Assembly (NCBI GenBank): GCA_963795935.1
Contig: CAWCJO010000001.1
Span: 62,001-126,000 of the forward strand
Source: JAICMB01 sp963795935
GTDB lineage: Bacteria > Acidobacteriota > Terriglobia > Bryobacterales > Bryobacteraceae
Direction: 5' to 3'
DNA length: 64,000 nucleotides
Part shown: piece by piece, positions 1 to 8,902 of the stretch
Layout of the letters: each line of letters opens with the position of its first letter
Numbering within the stretch: position 1 is the first letter of the stretch
Made by a program: the position numbers and the translations under genes
Notes under the pieces: generated by a model
What the model saw: only the letters and a program-made list of their open reading frames with translations
Told to the model about the DNA's origin: nothing
Databases searched by the model: none

Positions 1-2318
1 TGAAAAACCAGATTCCGCAAATCATGGCGGGTCTGCCGAAAGCGTTGCGCATCACGGAGCTTTTCGATCAGTCGCTGTTCGTGCGCGCCGCGATCGACGG
101 CGTTCTGCGCGAGGCATCTATTGCGGCCGGCCTCACCGGTCTGATGATTCTGTTGTTCCTGGGAAGCTGGCGCAGCACGCTCATCGTGTGCTGCTCGATC
201 CCGCTGTCGATTCTGACCTCGCTGATCGTCCTCAGCGTATTGGGCGAAACCATCAACATCATGACCCTGGGCGGTCTGGCGCTGGCGGTCGGCATTCTGG
301 TTGACGACGCGACGGTGGAAATCGAAAATATTCATCGCAACCTGGGCATGAAGAAGGCCATCACGCGCGCCATCCTGGACGGCGCGCAACAAATTGCGGT
401 TCCGGCGTTCGTTTCGACGCTGGCGATTTGCATCGTGTTTGTGCCGGTACTGCTTTTGACGGGAGCGGCGAAATTCCTGTTCACGCCTCTCGCGATGGCC
501 GTGGTGTTCGCAATGCTCACGTCCTACCTGCTGACGCGAACGCTGGTTCCAACCATGGTCCACTTTATGCTTCCGCCGGAAGTGGAGCTGTATCAAAAGG
601 GCGAGCACGGGCACGCGGCCCAATCGCAAGGGTTCATATGGCGCGTACACCAGGCGTTTAACCGGCGTTTCGAGAGCATGCGGCAGTGGTACTGCGAAAC
701 GCTGGATTGGGCGCTGCACCGGCGGGGGCTTGTCGTTACCGCGCTCGCTGTTTTCTACGTCGCTTCCTTTTTCCTGATCTTCGCCGTCGGCCGCGATTTC
801 TTTCCTTACGTCGACTCGGGGCAGATGCGCTTGCACGTGCGGACCCCGCCGGGCACGCGGATCGAGCAGACGGAGCGCTATTTCGCCAATGTCGAGCGCG
901 AGATCCGGCGCGTCATTCCGCCCAAAGAGCTCGATACCATCATGGACAACATCGGAATTCCCAACGGCGGCATCAACCTCGCTTATGGGGATGTCTCGAC
1001 GACGTCCAATTCGGACGGCGAGTTGCTGATCGCGCTCAAATCGGACCATCGTCCGACGCAGGAGTATCAGCGTATTCTGCGCAAGGATTTCGCGGAGAAA
1101 TTCCCGGATGTGACATTTTTCTTTTTGGCGGCGAACATTACCAACCAGATTCTGAACTTCGGAATTCCCGCGCCGCTCGACCTGCAAGTGGTTGGCCGCA
1201 ACGCCGCGGAGAATTATGAAATCGCCCGGCAGCTCGAGAAGCGAGTCGCGGGCGTCGCCGGCGCCGCGGACGTTCAGATCCGGCAGGACATGAACGCGCC
1301 CACCGTGGACGTGAACGTGGACCGCACGCTCGCCAACCAAGCGGGGCTGACGGAACGGGATATTGCCAACAGCATGTTCATCTCGCTGAGCTCCAGCGGC
1401 CAGGTAGCTCCCAATCAATGGCTGAACCCGCAAAATGGAGTCAGCTACCAGATCAGCGTGCAGACGCCGCAGTACCGCATCGACTCGTTCGACGCATTGA
1501 AGCGGACGCCGATCACGCCGGCCAACGACAGCTCCACTCAACTGCTTCAGAATTTCGTGACCACGCGCCGCACCGAGATGCCGATCATCGTTACTCACTA
1601 CAACGTGCAGCCGGAATTCGATATCTTCGCGAATGTGGATCGCCGCGACCTCGGCGGAGTGGCGAGCGACGTCGATAAGATTATCGCGGATACGCAGAAG
1701 CATCTTCCGCAGGGGACGACACTGAAAATGCGCGGCCAGGTGGACACCATGGAATCGTCCTTCGTGCGCCTCGGGCTAGGCTTGGTCTTTGCGATCCTAT
1801 TGGTGTACTTGCTGATGGTCGTCAATTTCCAATCCTGGATGGACCCCTTCATCATCCTCACGGCGATTCCCGGCGCGTTGGCAGGAATTCTATGGATGCT
1901 GTTCCTGACGGGGACCACGCTGAACGTGCCGTCGCTGATGGGTTCGATCATGGCGATCGGCGTGGCGACGGCGAACAGCATTCTGCTGGTCACCTTCGCG
2001 AACGATGAGCGCTTCGAAGGCAAGAACGCTCTGGATGCCGCGCTATCGGCGGGCTTCACGCGCATCCGCCCGGTCATTATGACGGCTCTGGCCATGATCG
2101 TCGGCATGCTGCCGATGGCTTTCTCAATGGGCGAAGGCGGCGAGCAAAATGCGCCGTTGGGGCGCGCCGTTATCGGCGGCCTGATCCTCGCGACGATCTC
2201 TACGCTGCTGTTCGTGCCCATCATGTACACGTACTTGCGCAAGACCGCGCCGATCAATAAGGACAAGCAGATCGAAGACGAAGCGCACGAAGGAGAACCG
2301 GGTTCTGAGTACCTCTAA
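1..2318 (+). CDS. RND multidrug/heavy-metal efflux pump, inner-membrane subunit (5' partial)
   Basis: This is the C-terminal ~770 residues of an AcrB/CusA-type RND transporter; the frame is open to the left edge, so roughly 300 residues are missing. RND pumps use the proton gradient to drive substrates from the periplasm or inner leaflet through an outer-membrane channel. Visible are the transmembrane block with GILVDDATVEIENIHRN, whose paired Asp residues are the proton-relay Asp of TM4, then the second porter/docking region and a second helix bundle with PSLMGSIMAIGVATANSILL near the C-terminus. The adaptor and outer-membrane factor follow on the same strand, so the three genes form one efflux operon. 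Substrate cannot be told; the organisation fits hydrophobe/amphiphile (HAE1-like) pumps as well as metal pumps. Confidence 0.93.
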   Translation, partial: KNQIPQIMAGLPKALRITELFDQSLFVRAAIDGVLREASIAAGLTGLMILLFLGSWRSTLIVCCSIPLSILTSLIVLSVLGETINIMTLGGLALAVGILVDDATVEIENIHRNLGMKKAITRAILDGAQQIAVPAFVSTLAICIVFVPVLLLTGAAKFLFTPLAMAVVFAMLTSYLLTRTLVPTMVHFMLPPEVELYQKGEHGHAAQSQGFIWRVHQAFNRRFESMRQWYCETLDWALHRRGLVVTALAVFYVASFFLIFAVGRDFFPYVDSGQMRLHVRTPPGTRIEQTERYFANVEREIRRVIPPKELDTIMDNIGIPNGGINLAYGDVSTTSNSDGELLIALKSDHRPTQEYQRILRKDFAEKFPDVTFFFLAANITNQILNFGIPAPLDLQVVGRNAAENYEIARQLEKRVAGVAGAADVQIRQDMNAPTVDVNVDRTLANQAGLTERDIANSMFISLSSSGQVAPNQWLNPQNGVSYQISVQTPQYRIDSFDALKRTPITPANDSSTQLLQNFVTTRRTEMPIIVTHYNVQPEFDIFANVDRRDLGGVASDVDKIIADTQKHLPQGTTLKMRGQVDTMESSFVRLGLGLVFAILLVYLLMVVNFQSWMDPFIILTAIPGALAGILWMLFLTGTTLNVPSLMGSIMAIGVATANSILLVTFANDERFEGKNALDAALSAGFTRIRPVIMTALAMIVGMLPMAFSMGEGGEQNAPLGRAVIGGLILATISTLLFVPIMYTYLRKTAPINKDKQIEDEAHEGEPGSEYL

Positions 2319-2439
2319 AGCGCCCGGGCCCGCGTCCGAGGTTGCAAACGAAGGCCGGGATCCTGCCGCCGCATCTCGAGACCGTCAACTGCCCGCAGCG
2401 GCGGAGATCAAGGCGCTGCCCGGCCATGAGACGAAGCTA

Positions 2440-4098
2440 TTGGAAGCTCCGGGCCACGGCGGCGACGGTGCGGACCGCCACGATGAAGCCGCCGGGAAGC
2501 GGGGACGAGCGCCGCGCCGCTTGAAATGGATTGTCGTCGCGATCGGAATCGTACTGCTGGCGCTGCTGGCGTTCGGGCTGCTGCGTCATCGCCATCGGCA
2601 AAAGTCCGTTGAGGCCTCCGCCCGCCAACAGCGCCAGGCGCTTCCCGTGGTCAACGTCACCAGAGTGCGACGCTCGCCGGGCTCCGCAACGCTGCTGCTG
2701 CCCGGCAATATGACGCCGCTCACGGAAGCGTACCTTTACGCGCGCGCCAACGGCTACGTTGCCAAACGCCTGGCCGATATCGGCGACCGCGTGAAAAGGA
2801 ATCAGTTGCTCGCTGTCATCGAAGCGCCCGATCTCGATCAGCAGGTGCAACAGGCGCGGGCGTCGCTGGCGCAGGCCGAACATCAGGTTTCCCAGGCGCA
2901 ACAACAGCTCGAGAACGCGCGCTCGCAGGAAGAACTGGCGCGCGTCACCCAGGAACGATATAAAATCCTGGTGCAGCATGGCGCCGTCGCCAGACAGGAT
3001 GCCGACCAGATTTTCACGAATTATCGCAGCGCCGCCGCCACCACGGCCGCCGCCCAGGCCAACGTCGACGCGGCGCGGCAGAACGTACAGGCGAATCGCG
3101 CCAACCTGGACCGGTTGATCGCGTTGCAGGGCTTCGAGTACGTTCGCGCTCCGTTCAGCGGCGTGATCACCGCGCGCAATTTCGATATCGGCGCATTGGT
3201 CGGAGGCAGCGGCGGCACGCAGGGCGCCTCCTCGACCCCGCAGGGCGGCACGCAAATTTCCGGCGCCGCAGGCAACGCCGGAGCAAACGGTACAACCCCC
3301 TCCTCAAACGCTCCCGTGGGAGCGGGAACGTCCTCCGCGGGCGGCGGAGGCGAGCTGTTCCGTATCGCGCAGACCAATACGCTGCGAATTCTAATCAATG
3401 TGCCGCAGGATGCCACGCCGAGCATACGCGTGGGACAAGGGGCGAAAATTCTCGTGCAAAACTTCGCCGGTAAACCTTTTGAGGGCCGCTTAACGCGAAC
3501 CGCCAACTCCATCGATTTGAGCACGCGGACATTACTTGCGGAAGTCGATGTCGCCAATCCGGGGGGAATCCTGCTCCCCGGGATGTACGCGCAGGTCGAG
3601 CTCGTCTCGGATCGCGCGCATCCGCCGCTGCTGGCGCCCGGCGATTGCATCGTCACCGAAGCGAGCGGCCTTCAGGTCGCCGTGGTCGGCAACATCTCCC
3701 AACAGCCCAGCGCGAGCGCTCAAAGCAACGATACGGGCCAACAGAAACAAGAGAACCAGCGCTATCCTGCCGATGCCAGGCAGATCTTTCTTCGTTCCGT
3801 TCAGGTGGGCCGCGATTATGGCCCCCAGATCGAGATTGTAAGCGGCCTTCAGGACGGCGATGTAGTCGTCGTGAATCCCAGCGACGTCGTCCAGGAAGGC
3901 GCGATCGTGAGGCCGCGGTTCGCTCCGCCGGCCCAGACAAATGTACCGCGCGGCGGCCAATCCGGGCGCCCGCCTGGAAATCTTACCCAGCCCACGCCGG
4001 GAAAAGCCGATTCGAACGGACGCGGCGCTGCGACGAAAGCTCCCGGCGGCGGCGCAAACAGCGGCAAGAAAGGCCAGACAGGCGGACAGAACAGATAA
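2440..4098 (+). CDS. RND efflux periplasmic adaptor (HlyD/MFP family)
   Basis: Membrane-fusion protein linking the RND pump to the outer-membrane factor. It has a basic N-terminus, one membrane anchor (WIVVAIGIVLLALLAFGLL), a lipoyl/barrel-sandwich half (YARANGYVAKRLADIGDRVK), a long Gln/Ala-rich coiled-coil hairpin (about residues 125-235), then barrel and membrane-proximal domains. The start is uncertain. No ATG or GTG precedes the TTG at 2440 in this frame, yet the frame is open back to 2185. A CTG at 2305, nine bases after AGGAG (2291-2295) and overlapping the pump's last codons, would add 45 residues and give coupled translation. Two low-complexity insertions are unusual for the family: a Gly/Ser/Thr-rich stretch around 3200-3355 and a Gln/Ser/Asn-rich one around 3700-3765. 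The C-terminus is also Gly/Pro-rich. Confidence 0.9.
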   Translation: MEAPGHGGDGADRHDEAAGKRGRAPRRLKWIVVAIGIVLLALLAFGLLRHRHRQKSVEASARQQRQALPVVNVTRVRRSPGSATLLLPGNMTPLTEAYLYARANGYVAKRLADIGDRVKRNQLLAVIEAPDLDQQVQQARASLAQAEHQVSQAQQQLENARSQEELARVTQERYKILVQHGAVARQDADQIFTNYRSAAATTAAAQANVDAARQNVQANRANLDRLIALQGFEYVRAPFSGVITARNFDIGALVGGSGGTQGASSTPQGGTQISGAAGNAGANGTTPSSNAPVGAGTSSAGGGGELFRIAQTNTLRILINVPQDATPSIRVGQGAKILVQNFAGKPFEGRLTRTANSIDLSTRTLLAEVDVANPGGILLPGMYAQVELVSDRAHPPLLAPGDCIVTEASGLQVAVVGNISQQPSASAQSNDTGQQKQENQRYPADARQIFLRSVQVGRDYGPQIEIVSGLQDGDVVVVNPSDVVQEGAIVRPRFAPPAQTNVPRGGQSGRPPGNLTQPTPGKADSNGRGAATKAPGGGANSGKKGQTGGQNR

Positions 4099-4109
4099 AC
4101 TTCAATTTC

Positions 4110-6134
4110 ATGTGCAAGAAAGTCCTCGCCGCGATCATCGCGGCCGCGCTGATCGCCGGCGCGCAAACACAGGATCAAGCCCCGCGCGTGATCCTGCCGC
4201 CCGAGAACCATTGGTATAGCCGGCTTTTCCTGCCCTACGAGGCGAAGTTTGTGCCCCCGGTCTCCTTCGAGAACTCGCCGCGCCTGGATAGCCTGATACG
4301 TGCCGGCAAGCTTTATCTCTCATTACAGGACGCCATCGCTCTCGCGCTCGAGAACAATCTTGACATCGAATTGCAGCGTTTCGCCCCCGGCCTGGCGGAC
4401 GCCGATCTCACGCGCACGAAGGGCGGCGCCGCGACGCGCGGGATCGATCTCACCATCACGGAATTGCCGCAAGGCATCGGCGGTCCGCAAAGTCCACTGC
4501 TCAACTTGCCCGCCAGCGGCTCGACGCCCGTCACCACCGTTCCAACCAGTCTGACCGAGGTCGCGGCCATCATTCCGGCCACGACTACAACATCCGTGCA
4601 GGGGACATTGCCATACTCGTCTGGTCCGCCGGTTCCGATCACGGATCCGGCGGTCGTCGGAGCCCTCGATTGGCAGCATCAGACCACGACCGAACTGAAT
4701 CCGAATATCGCCGGCTCCAGCGCTTTGGTGTCTACGGGGCCGTTCGGCAGCGTCGGCCTCGCGAAAGGATTCAGCTTTGGAACGCAGATCAACGCAACTT
4801 TCAATGCCAGCCATCAGACCGAAAACTCGATCAACAACACCATAAACCCGTTCACGGCCTCCAGCCTCGGCTTGAGCCTGACGCAGCCGCTGCTGCGCGG
4901 CTTCAGTGCCGGCGTGAACCGGCGCTACATCAGCATCGCGAAGAACGACCAGAAGATCTCGGATCTCTTCTTCCGCCAGCAAGTAATCGAGACCGTGTCG
5001 GGAGTCGTCCGGCTCTATACCGATCTGGTGAGCCTGATCGAAGATGCCGAAGTGAAGCGCGAGACGCTGGCGCTCGCAAACCGCTTATACGAGGACAACA
5101 AGCAAAAAGTGGAGCAGGGCACGCTCGCGCCGATCGAGCTGGTGCGCGCATTGGCGGAGGTCGCGGCCGCGCGGCAGGATCTCGCCAATTCCGAAGGGTT
5201 CGAGATGGAGCAGGAGCTGCTCATGAAAAATGTGCTCACAAAGCGCGGTACCGCGGACCCGTTATTGCGCGAGGCGCGCATCGTCGCGACCACACCCAAT
5301 GAAGTGAATCCCGCGGAAACCGTCCGCCCCGTCCAGGACCTCGTCGCCGACGCATTCGGAAATCGCCCGGAGCTTCAGGAAGCGGCGCTCCAGATCGAGA
5401 ATAGCAACCTATTCCTTAAAGGCTCCCGAAACGAGCTGTTACCGGAGGTCGATCTGGTCGCTTCAGCGACCAACAGCGGACTGGGCGGCGCTCTGAATCC
5501 TCTCAATAACGCACAGACATCGACGGCCAACGGGCTGACCTCCACGCCAACCGCAAATTCGCCGTATGTGGGAGGGTTCGGGTCGGCTCTGGGTCAGGTG
5601 CTGGCGCGCAATTATCCGACCTATTCGGTTGGAATCCAGCTTAATCTGCCGATCCACAATCACGTTGCGGAGGGCGACTACGTGCGCGACCAGATGCAGC
5701 TCCGGCAATCGCAGGTGCGCCGGCAGCAACTCGAGAATCAGATACGGTTGCAAGTGGAGAGCACGCTTATTTCTTTAGAGCGCGCCCGCGCCGCCTACGA
5801 GGCCGCCGTGGAAGCGCGCAAGCTCCAGGAGCAATCCCTCCAGATCGAATTGGAACGTTATCAGAACGGCCTCTCGACCCCATTTCTGGTGGAGCAATAT
5901 CAAAGCTATGTGGCGCAGGCGCGTTCGACGGAAGTGGCCGCCCGGGGCACTTACATCAAGGCCGGAACCGAGCTGGAGCGGACCACCGGCCTGACGCTCG
6001 AAAACCGCGGCATCGCCATCGCCGACGTAATGCAGGGGCGTATTCGAACGCCGCCGGCCCCCCTGCCTTCGGCGCCCAGTCCCGCGCCCGGCGCCGCTTC
6101 GATCGGCGGACGACCGATTCAAACGCCGCGCTAA
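4110..6134 (+). CDS. TolC-family outer-membrane efflux protein
   Basis: Outer-membrane channel of the tripartite efflux system, about 674 residues. The ATG at 4110, 12 bases after the adaptor stop, opens a signal peptide (MCKKVLAAIIAAALIAGAQT); a much longer upstream open frame overlaps the adaptor and is not coding. The two OEP repeats typical of TolC are visible. The first begins near LSLQDAIALALENNLDIELQ and carries SLTQPLLRGFSAGVNRR. The second contains NRPELQEAALQIENSNLF and the long helical segment ending LERTTGLTLE. A Ser/Thr-rich insert (about residues 120-210) and a Pro-rich C-terminus make it longer than E. coli TolC. It is the last gene of the efflux operon. Confidence 0.93.
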   Translation: MCKKVLAAIIAAALIAGAQTQDQAPRVILPPENHWYSRLFLPYEAKFVPPVSFENSPRLDSLIRAGKLYLSLQDAIALALENNLDIELQRFAPGLADADLTRTKGGAATRGIDLTITELPQGIGGPQSPLLNLPASGSTPVTTVPTSLTEVAAIIPATTTTSVQGTLPYSSGPPVPITDPAVVGALDWQHQTTTELNPNIAGSSALVSTGPFGSVGLAKGFSFGTQINATFNASHQTENSINNTINPFTASSLGLSLTQPLLRGFSAGVNRRYISIAKNDQKISDLFFRQQVIETVSGVVRLYTDLVSLIEDAEVKRETLALANRLYEDNKQKVEQGTLAPIELVRALAEVAAARQDLANSEGFEMEQELLMKNVLTKRGTADPLLREARIVATTPNEVNPAETVRPVQDLVADAFGNRPELQEAALQIENSNLFLKGSRNELLPEVDLVASATNSGLGGALNPLNNAQTSTANGLTSTPTANSPYVGGFGSALGQVLARNYPTYSVGIQLNLPIHNHVAEGDYVRDQMQLRQSQVRRQQLENQIRLQVESTLISLERARAAYEAAVEARKLQEQSLQIELERYQNGLSTPFLVEQYQSYVAQARSTEVAARGTYIKAGTELERTTGLTLENRGIAIADVMQGRIRTPPAPLPSAPSPAPGAASIGGRPIQTPR

Positions 6135-6153
6135 TCAGCCCGGCGAACCGCGC

Positions 6154-7008
6154 TCACATTTCCTTCTTCACAAATCCCTCCAACTCCGGGTAGTGCTGGA
6201 CGAGGGTTGGGGGCGCGGGCACGAGTTCGCCTTTCAGAATGGATGTGAGCTGAAGCGCGTTCGTGGTTGCCTTCCCGAGATTGTGATTATTGCTCACCAG
6301 ATAACTGTTTCTTGTCCGGCGCGCAATCTCTCTGGCGCGATCGACCCACGGCGCCAGTTCTTCAGCCGAATATAGATAATCGTATCGTTCGCGCACGTTC
6401 GCATTCTCGGCAAACCAGGTTCGGTAGTTCCTGCCGTGCAACCGGATGTAACCGGTTGGAGATGTCGCGTCCGCGGCTGGTTTAATGGAGCGCTTAAAGA
6501 GCGGCTGATCGATGTTGCAGAGTCCAATATCGAGTTCAGCAAGCAGGTCCAGAATCTCAGGCGATACCCAACTGGAGTGACGCACCTCCAATACGAGCGG
6601 ATATTCCCGAAAGCGCCGCTGTAGCCCGATCAGGTATTCCCGGTTCTCACCCAAGTTCCGAAAAGACCACGGAAATTGGAGGAGCAACGCGCCGAAGCGC
6701 CCGGCTTCCACCAGCGGCGCGATCCCGTCCTTAAAATCCCTTTCGTCGTTCGGCGCCGGCTCGCGTTCGTGCGTGAAGGAATGAAAGAGCTTGGCGGTGA
6801 ACTGAAAAACGCCGTTTTCGGCGACGCTCTGGACCCACTGTTTTGCCGCCGATGGCCGCGGCGCGCCGTAATAAGACGAGTTGATCTCCACCGTATCGAA
6901 ATACCGGGCGAGATAAGCCAAATGATCGAACCCACGAGGTTTGGGGGTGGGATAGACAACGCCCTCCCAATCTTTATATTTCCAGCCCGCGGTACCGATG
7001 CGAATCAT
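6154..7008 (-). CDS. DUF72 family protein (YecE-like)
   Basis: Member of the DUF72/YecE TIM-barrel family, whose biochemical function is not established. The family start IRIGTAGWKYKDWEG, the FDTVEINSSYYG segment, LLQFPWSF, LEVRHSSW and the late YIRLHGRN are all visible. An in-frame ATG nine codons upstream (7035) exists, but the ATG at 7008 gives the conventional family N-terminus. Length (284 residues) is normal. It is the last of a run of minus-strand genes reading from glyQ and lies tail-to-tail with the efflux operon, only 19 bases away. Confidence 0.88.
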   Translation of the reverse strand: MIRIGTAGWKYKDWEGVVYPTPKPRGFDHLAYLARYFDTVEINSSYYGAPRPSAAKQWVQSVAENGVFQFTAKLFHSFTHEREPAPNDERDFKDGIAPLVEAGRFGALLLQFPWSFRNLGENREYLIGLQRRFREYPLVLEVRHSSWVSPEILDLLAELDIGLCNIDQPLFKRSIKPAADATSPTGYIRLHGRNYRTWFAENANVRERYDYLYSAEELAPWVDRAREIARRTRNSYLVSNNHNLGKATTNALQLTSILKGELVPAPPTLVQHYPELEGFVKKEM

Positions 7009-7131
7009 CCCGGGTTCAATTGTCGCTCGGCTCAATCCAGACGCGGCTGTATGAAGCGGGATCTTTCACGCGTGCCGCTGCTATCCAGCCCCTGGCGCGC
7101 CGGACCCAAGCGTAGCCGCCCCATGGCGGAA

Positions 7132-7578
7132 TCATTCGTGGAACGCATCGGGAATCGAGGATTCGGTTGCAGGTTCGGGACTCTCGATGTCGAGATTGAC
7201 GACGATCGGCTCCTGTCCGCTCCGCACCAGAACTGCCTCTACCGGCTCCTCGCGAGTCGCGTTAATCTCCTGGTGCGGCACGAACGGCGGCACGTAGATG
7301 AAGTCGCCCGCGCCCGCCTCCACCGCGAACTGCAGCCGTTCGCCCCATCGAAACCGCGCGCGGCCGCGAACGATGTAGATCACGGTCTCGAGTTCGCCGT
7401 GATGATGTGGCCCCGTCCTGACATTCGGCTGGACCACAACAGTGCCGGCCCAGAGCTTCCGCGCTCCAGTGCAAGCGTGCGTAATCGCGGCCGCGCGAGA
7501 CATTCCCGGAGTCTGCGGCGTGTTGTGGTCCAATTCCCCCGCCCGCACGATCCGAATGCCGTGCTTTTCCCAGTCCAC
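7132..7578 (-). CDS. Cupin-domain protein
   Basis: Small single-domain cupin of 148 residues. The two cupin motifs are recognisable: PHHHGELETVIYIVRGRARF supplies the metal-binding His and Glu residues, and the second motif appears as GDFIYVPPFVPHQEIN with its conserved His. Such proteins bind a metal and are sugar isomerases, dioxygenases or storage/sensor proteins; the exact reaction cannot be told here. It starts 12 bases after the stop of the secreted FnIII protein, so probably belongs to the same transcript. Confidence 0.85.
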   Translation of the reverse strand: MDWEKHGIRIVRAGELDHNTPQTPGMSRAAAITHACTGARKLWAGTVVVQPNVRTGPHHHGELETVIYIVRGRARFRWGERLQFAVEAGAGDFIYVPPFVPHQEINATREEPVEAVLVRSGQEPIVVNLDIESPEPATESSIPDAFHE

Positions 7579-7590
7579 AGCGTTCGAAGT

Positions 7591-8873
7591 TTATCGGCCC
7601 GCCCCTGGAGTAGTCACGGTCACGAAGGTAGAGGTGCGGTTCAAATGCGCATCTTCAGCGCCGATCTCGTATGTATACGTCGCGCCGGGAACAACGGAGT
7701 TGTCGGTGAATTGCGGCCTGACGCGAGAGACGCTTGCCGCGGTATTCCCATCGCGCGATACGGTGTATTGGCCGACTCCCGTTCCGTTGGGGTCGTCCGC
7801 GATCTGGGGCCATTCGAGCTGCACCTTGTGCGAGGACGCCGAGATACGAACGTCCGCGGGACCGAGAGGTCCGGGGGCCACGCGGTCGAGAGGACCAAGA
7901 TCGACATGGCCGATGCCGTTCGCCAATGGCGCCCCGCGCACGCCGACGCCGGGCTGGCCGTGGACAATCTCCGCGTCGGAGGCGGTCAGCAGTTGCCAGT
8001 AATCGAGCCACAGCGCGATGCGGCCATCACCGGTATAGATTGCGCGCAGCGCCATGTCATCATGGCACGCGACGGGTTCCGATCGCAGCGTCGTAACGGC
8101 GCCGCCGATTCGTTTTGAAACGACCAGCGTTGCGGCGCAGCCCGCATTTGTGAAAGTAGGATTTTGGATTTCGACGGCATAATAACTGCCGGAAGCCGCG
8201 GGCCCGGCGAGCGCATCCGGGCTGGCGCGCAGATAGAGCGTGTATACGCCGCCCGATTCCTTCAAATTGAGCAGCGCACGAACTTCGTATTCGCTCGACC
8301 CGTCCGGAACCGCAACGCGGGAGATCAGCGCCCCGCCCGCCGCGGATGCGGAAGTGATGCCCGAAGGCGCTGCCGTGGGATCGCCTTCGAGGGTCCAATT
8401 GTTCTGGTCGATAGAGGAAAGCGCGTCGGAGAAGTAGTAGGCATAGCCCCTCGATTCAGCCGGACAGCTCAACGTATTCTGTCCGAGGTGAACGGGAGCG
8501 TTCGCGCCGGAAACCGCGGCGATGATCGTGTGCCGGCTGCCGTCCTTCAGCGCCGCGGGCGTAGGGAGAAAAAAGCCGTGCGCGCCGTCGCCGATACCTG
8601 CCCGCGTCAAATCGCCGCGATATTCGTCGGCCGGCACCGTCGCGAACGGCGCGCCGGAGACGTCGTTATCGTATAGATCGACCGTGCTCCGCGCCGTGGC
8701 CTGAGAGGAGTCCCAAGCCCAACCGCTGATGGACGAACAGTTGGCGTAATCGAGCCAGCCGTCGAGTTTTGCGCGTCGCCGCCGCCGCTCCGGCGCCCGG
8801 ATTCGGCGTACGCCAGTGAAGTCCCGATCAACAAAAGCATCGCCGAAAAACAACGTGGAAGAGAGTGTTTCAT
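7591..8873 (-). CDS. Secreted protein with C-terminal fibronectin type III domain (frameshifted)
   Basis: The signal peptide (MKHSLPRCFSAMLLLIGTSL, then AYA) starts at 8873 in one frame, while the body (from AKLDGWLDYANCSSISGWAW) continues in another. The shift lies at about 8765-8800, in a GGC-rich run. Bridged, the protein has about 425 residues: an N-terminal beta-rich module, a central lectin-like region (YYAVEIQNPTF, ALWLDYWQLL) and a C-terminal FnIII-like domain (GPADVRISASSHKVQLEW to YTYEIGAEDAHLNRT). It is probably extracellular or periplasmic and could bind carbohydrate, but no catalytic motif is visible. It begins 29 bases after ppdK. An apparent longer open frame starting at 9054 lies inside ppdK and is not the real start. 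Confidence 0.7.
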
Positions 8874-8902
8874 GGGATGCGCTCTCCGCCATTTTACAAC
8901 TC

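Noticed and set aside
6676..8118. Long plus-strand open frame (480 codons) opposite the DUF72, cupin and FnIII genes
   Set aside because: It crosses three clearly coding minus-strand genes; the product is Arg/Asp-rich antisense sequence without any domain.
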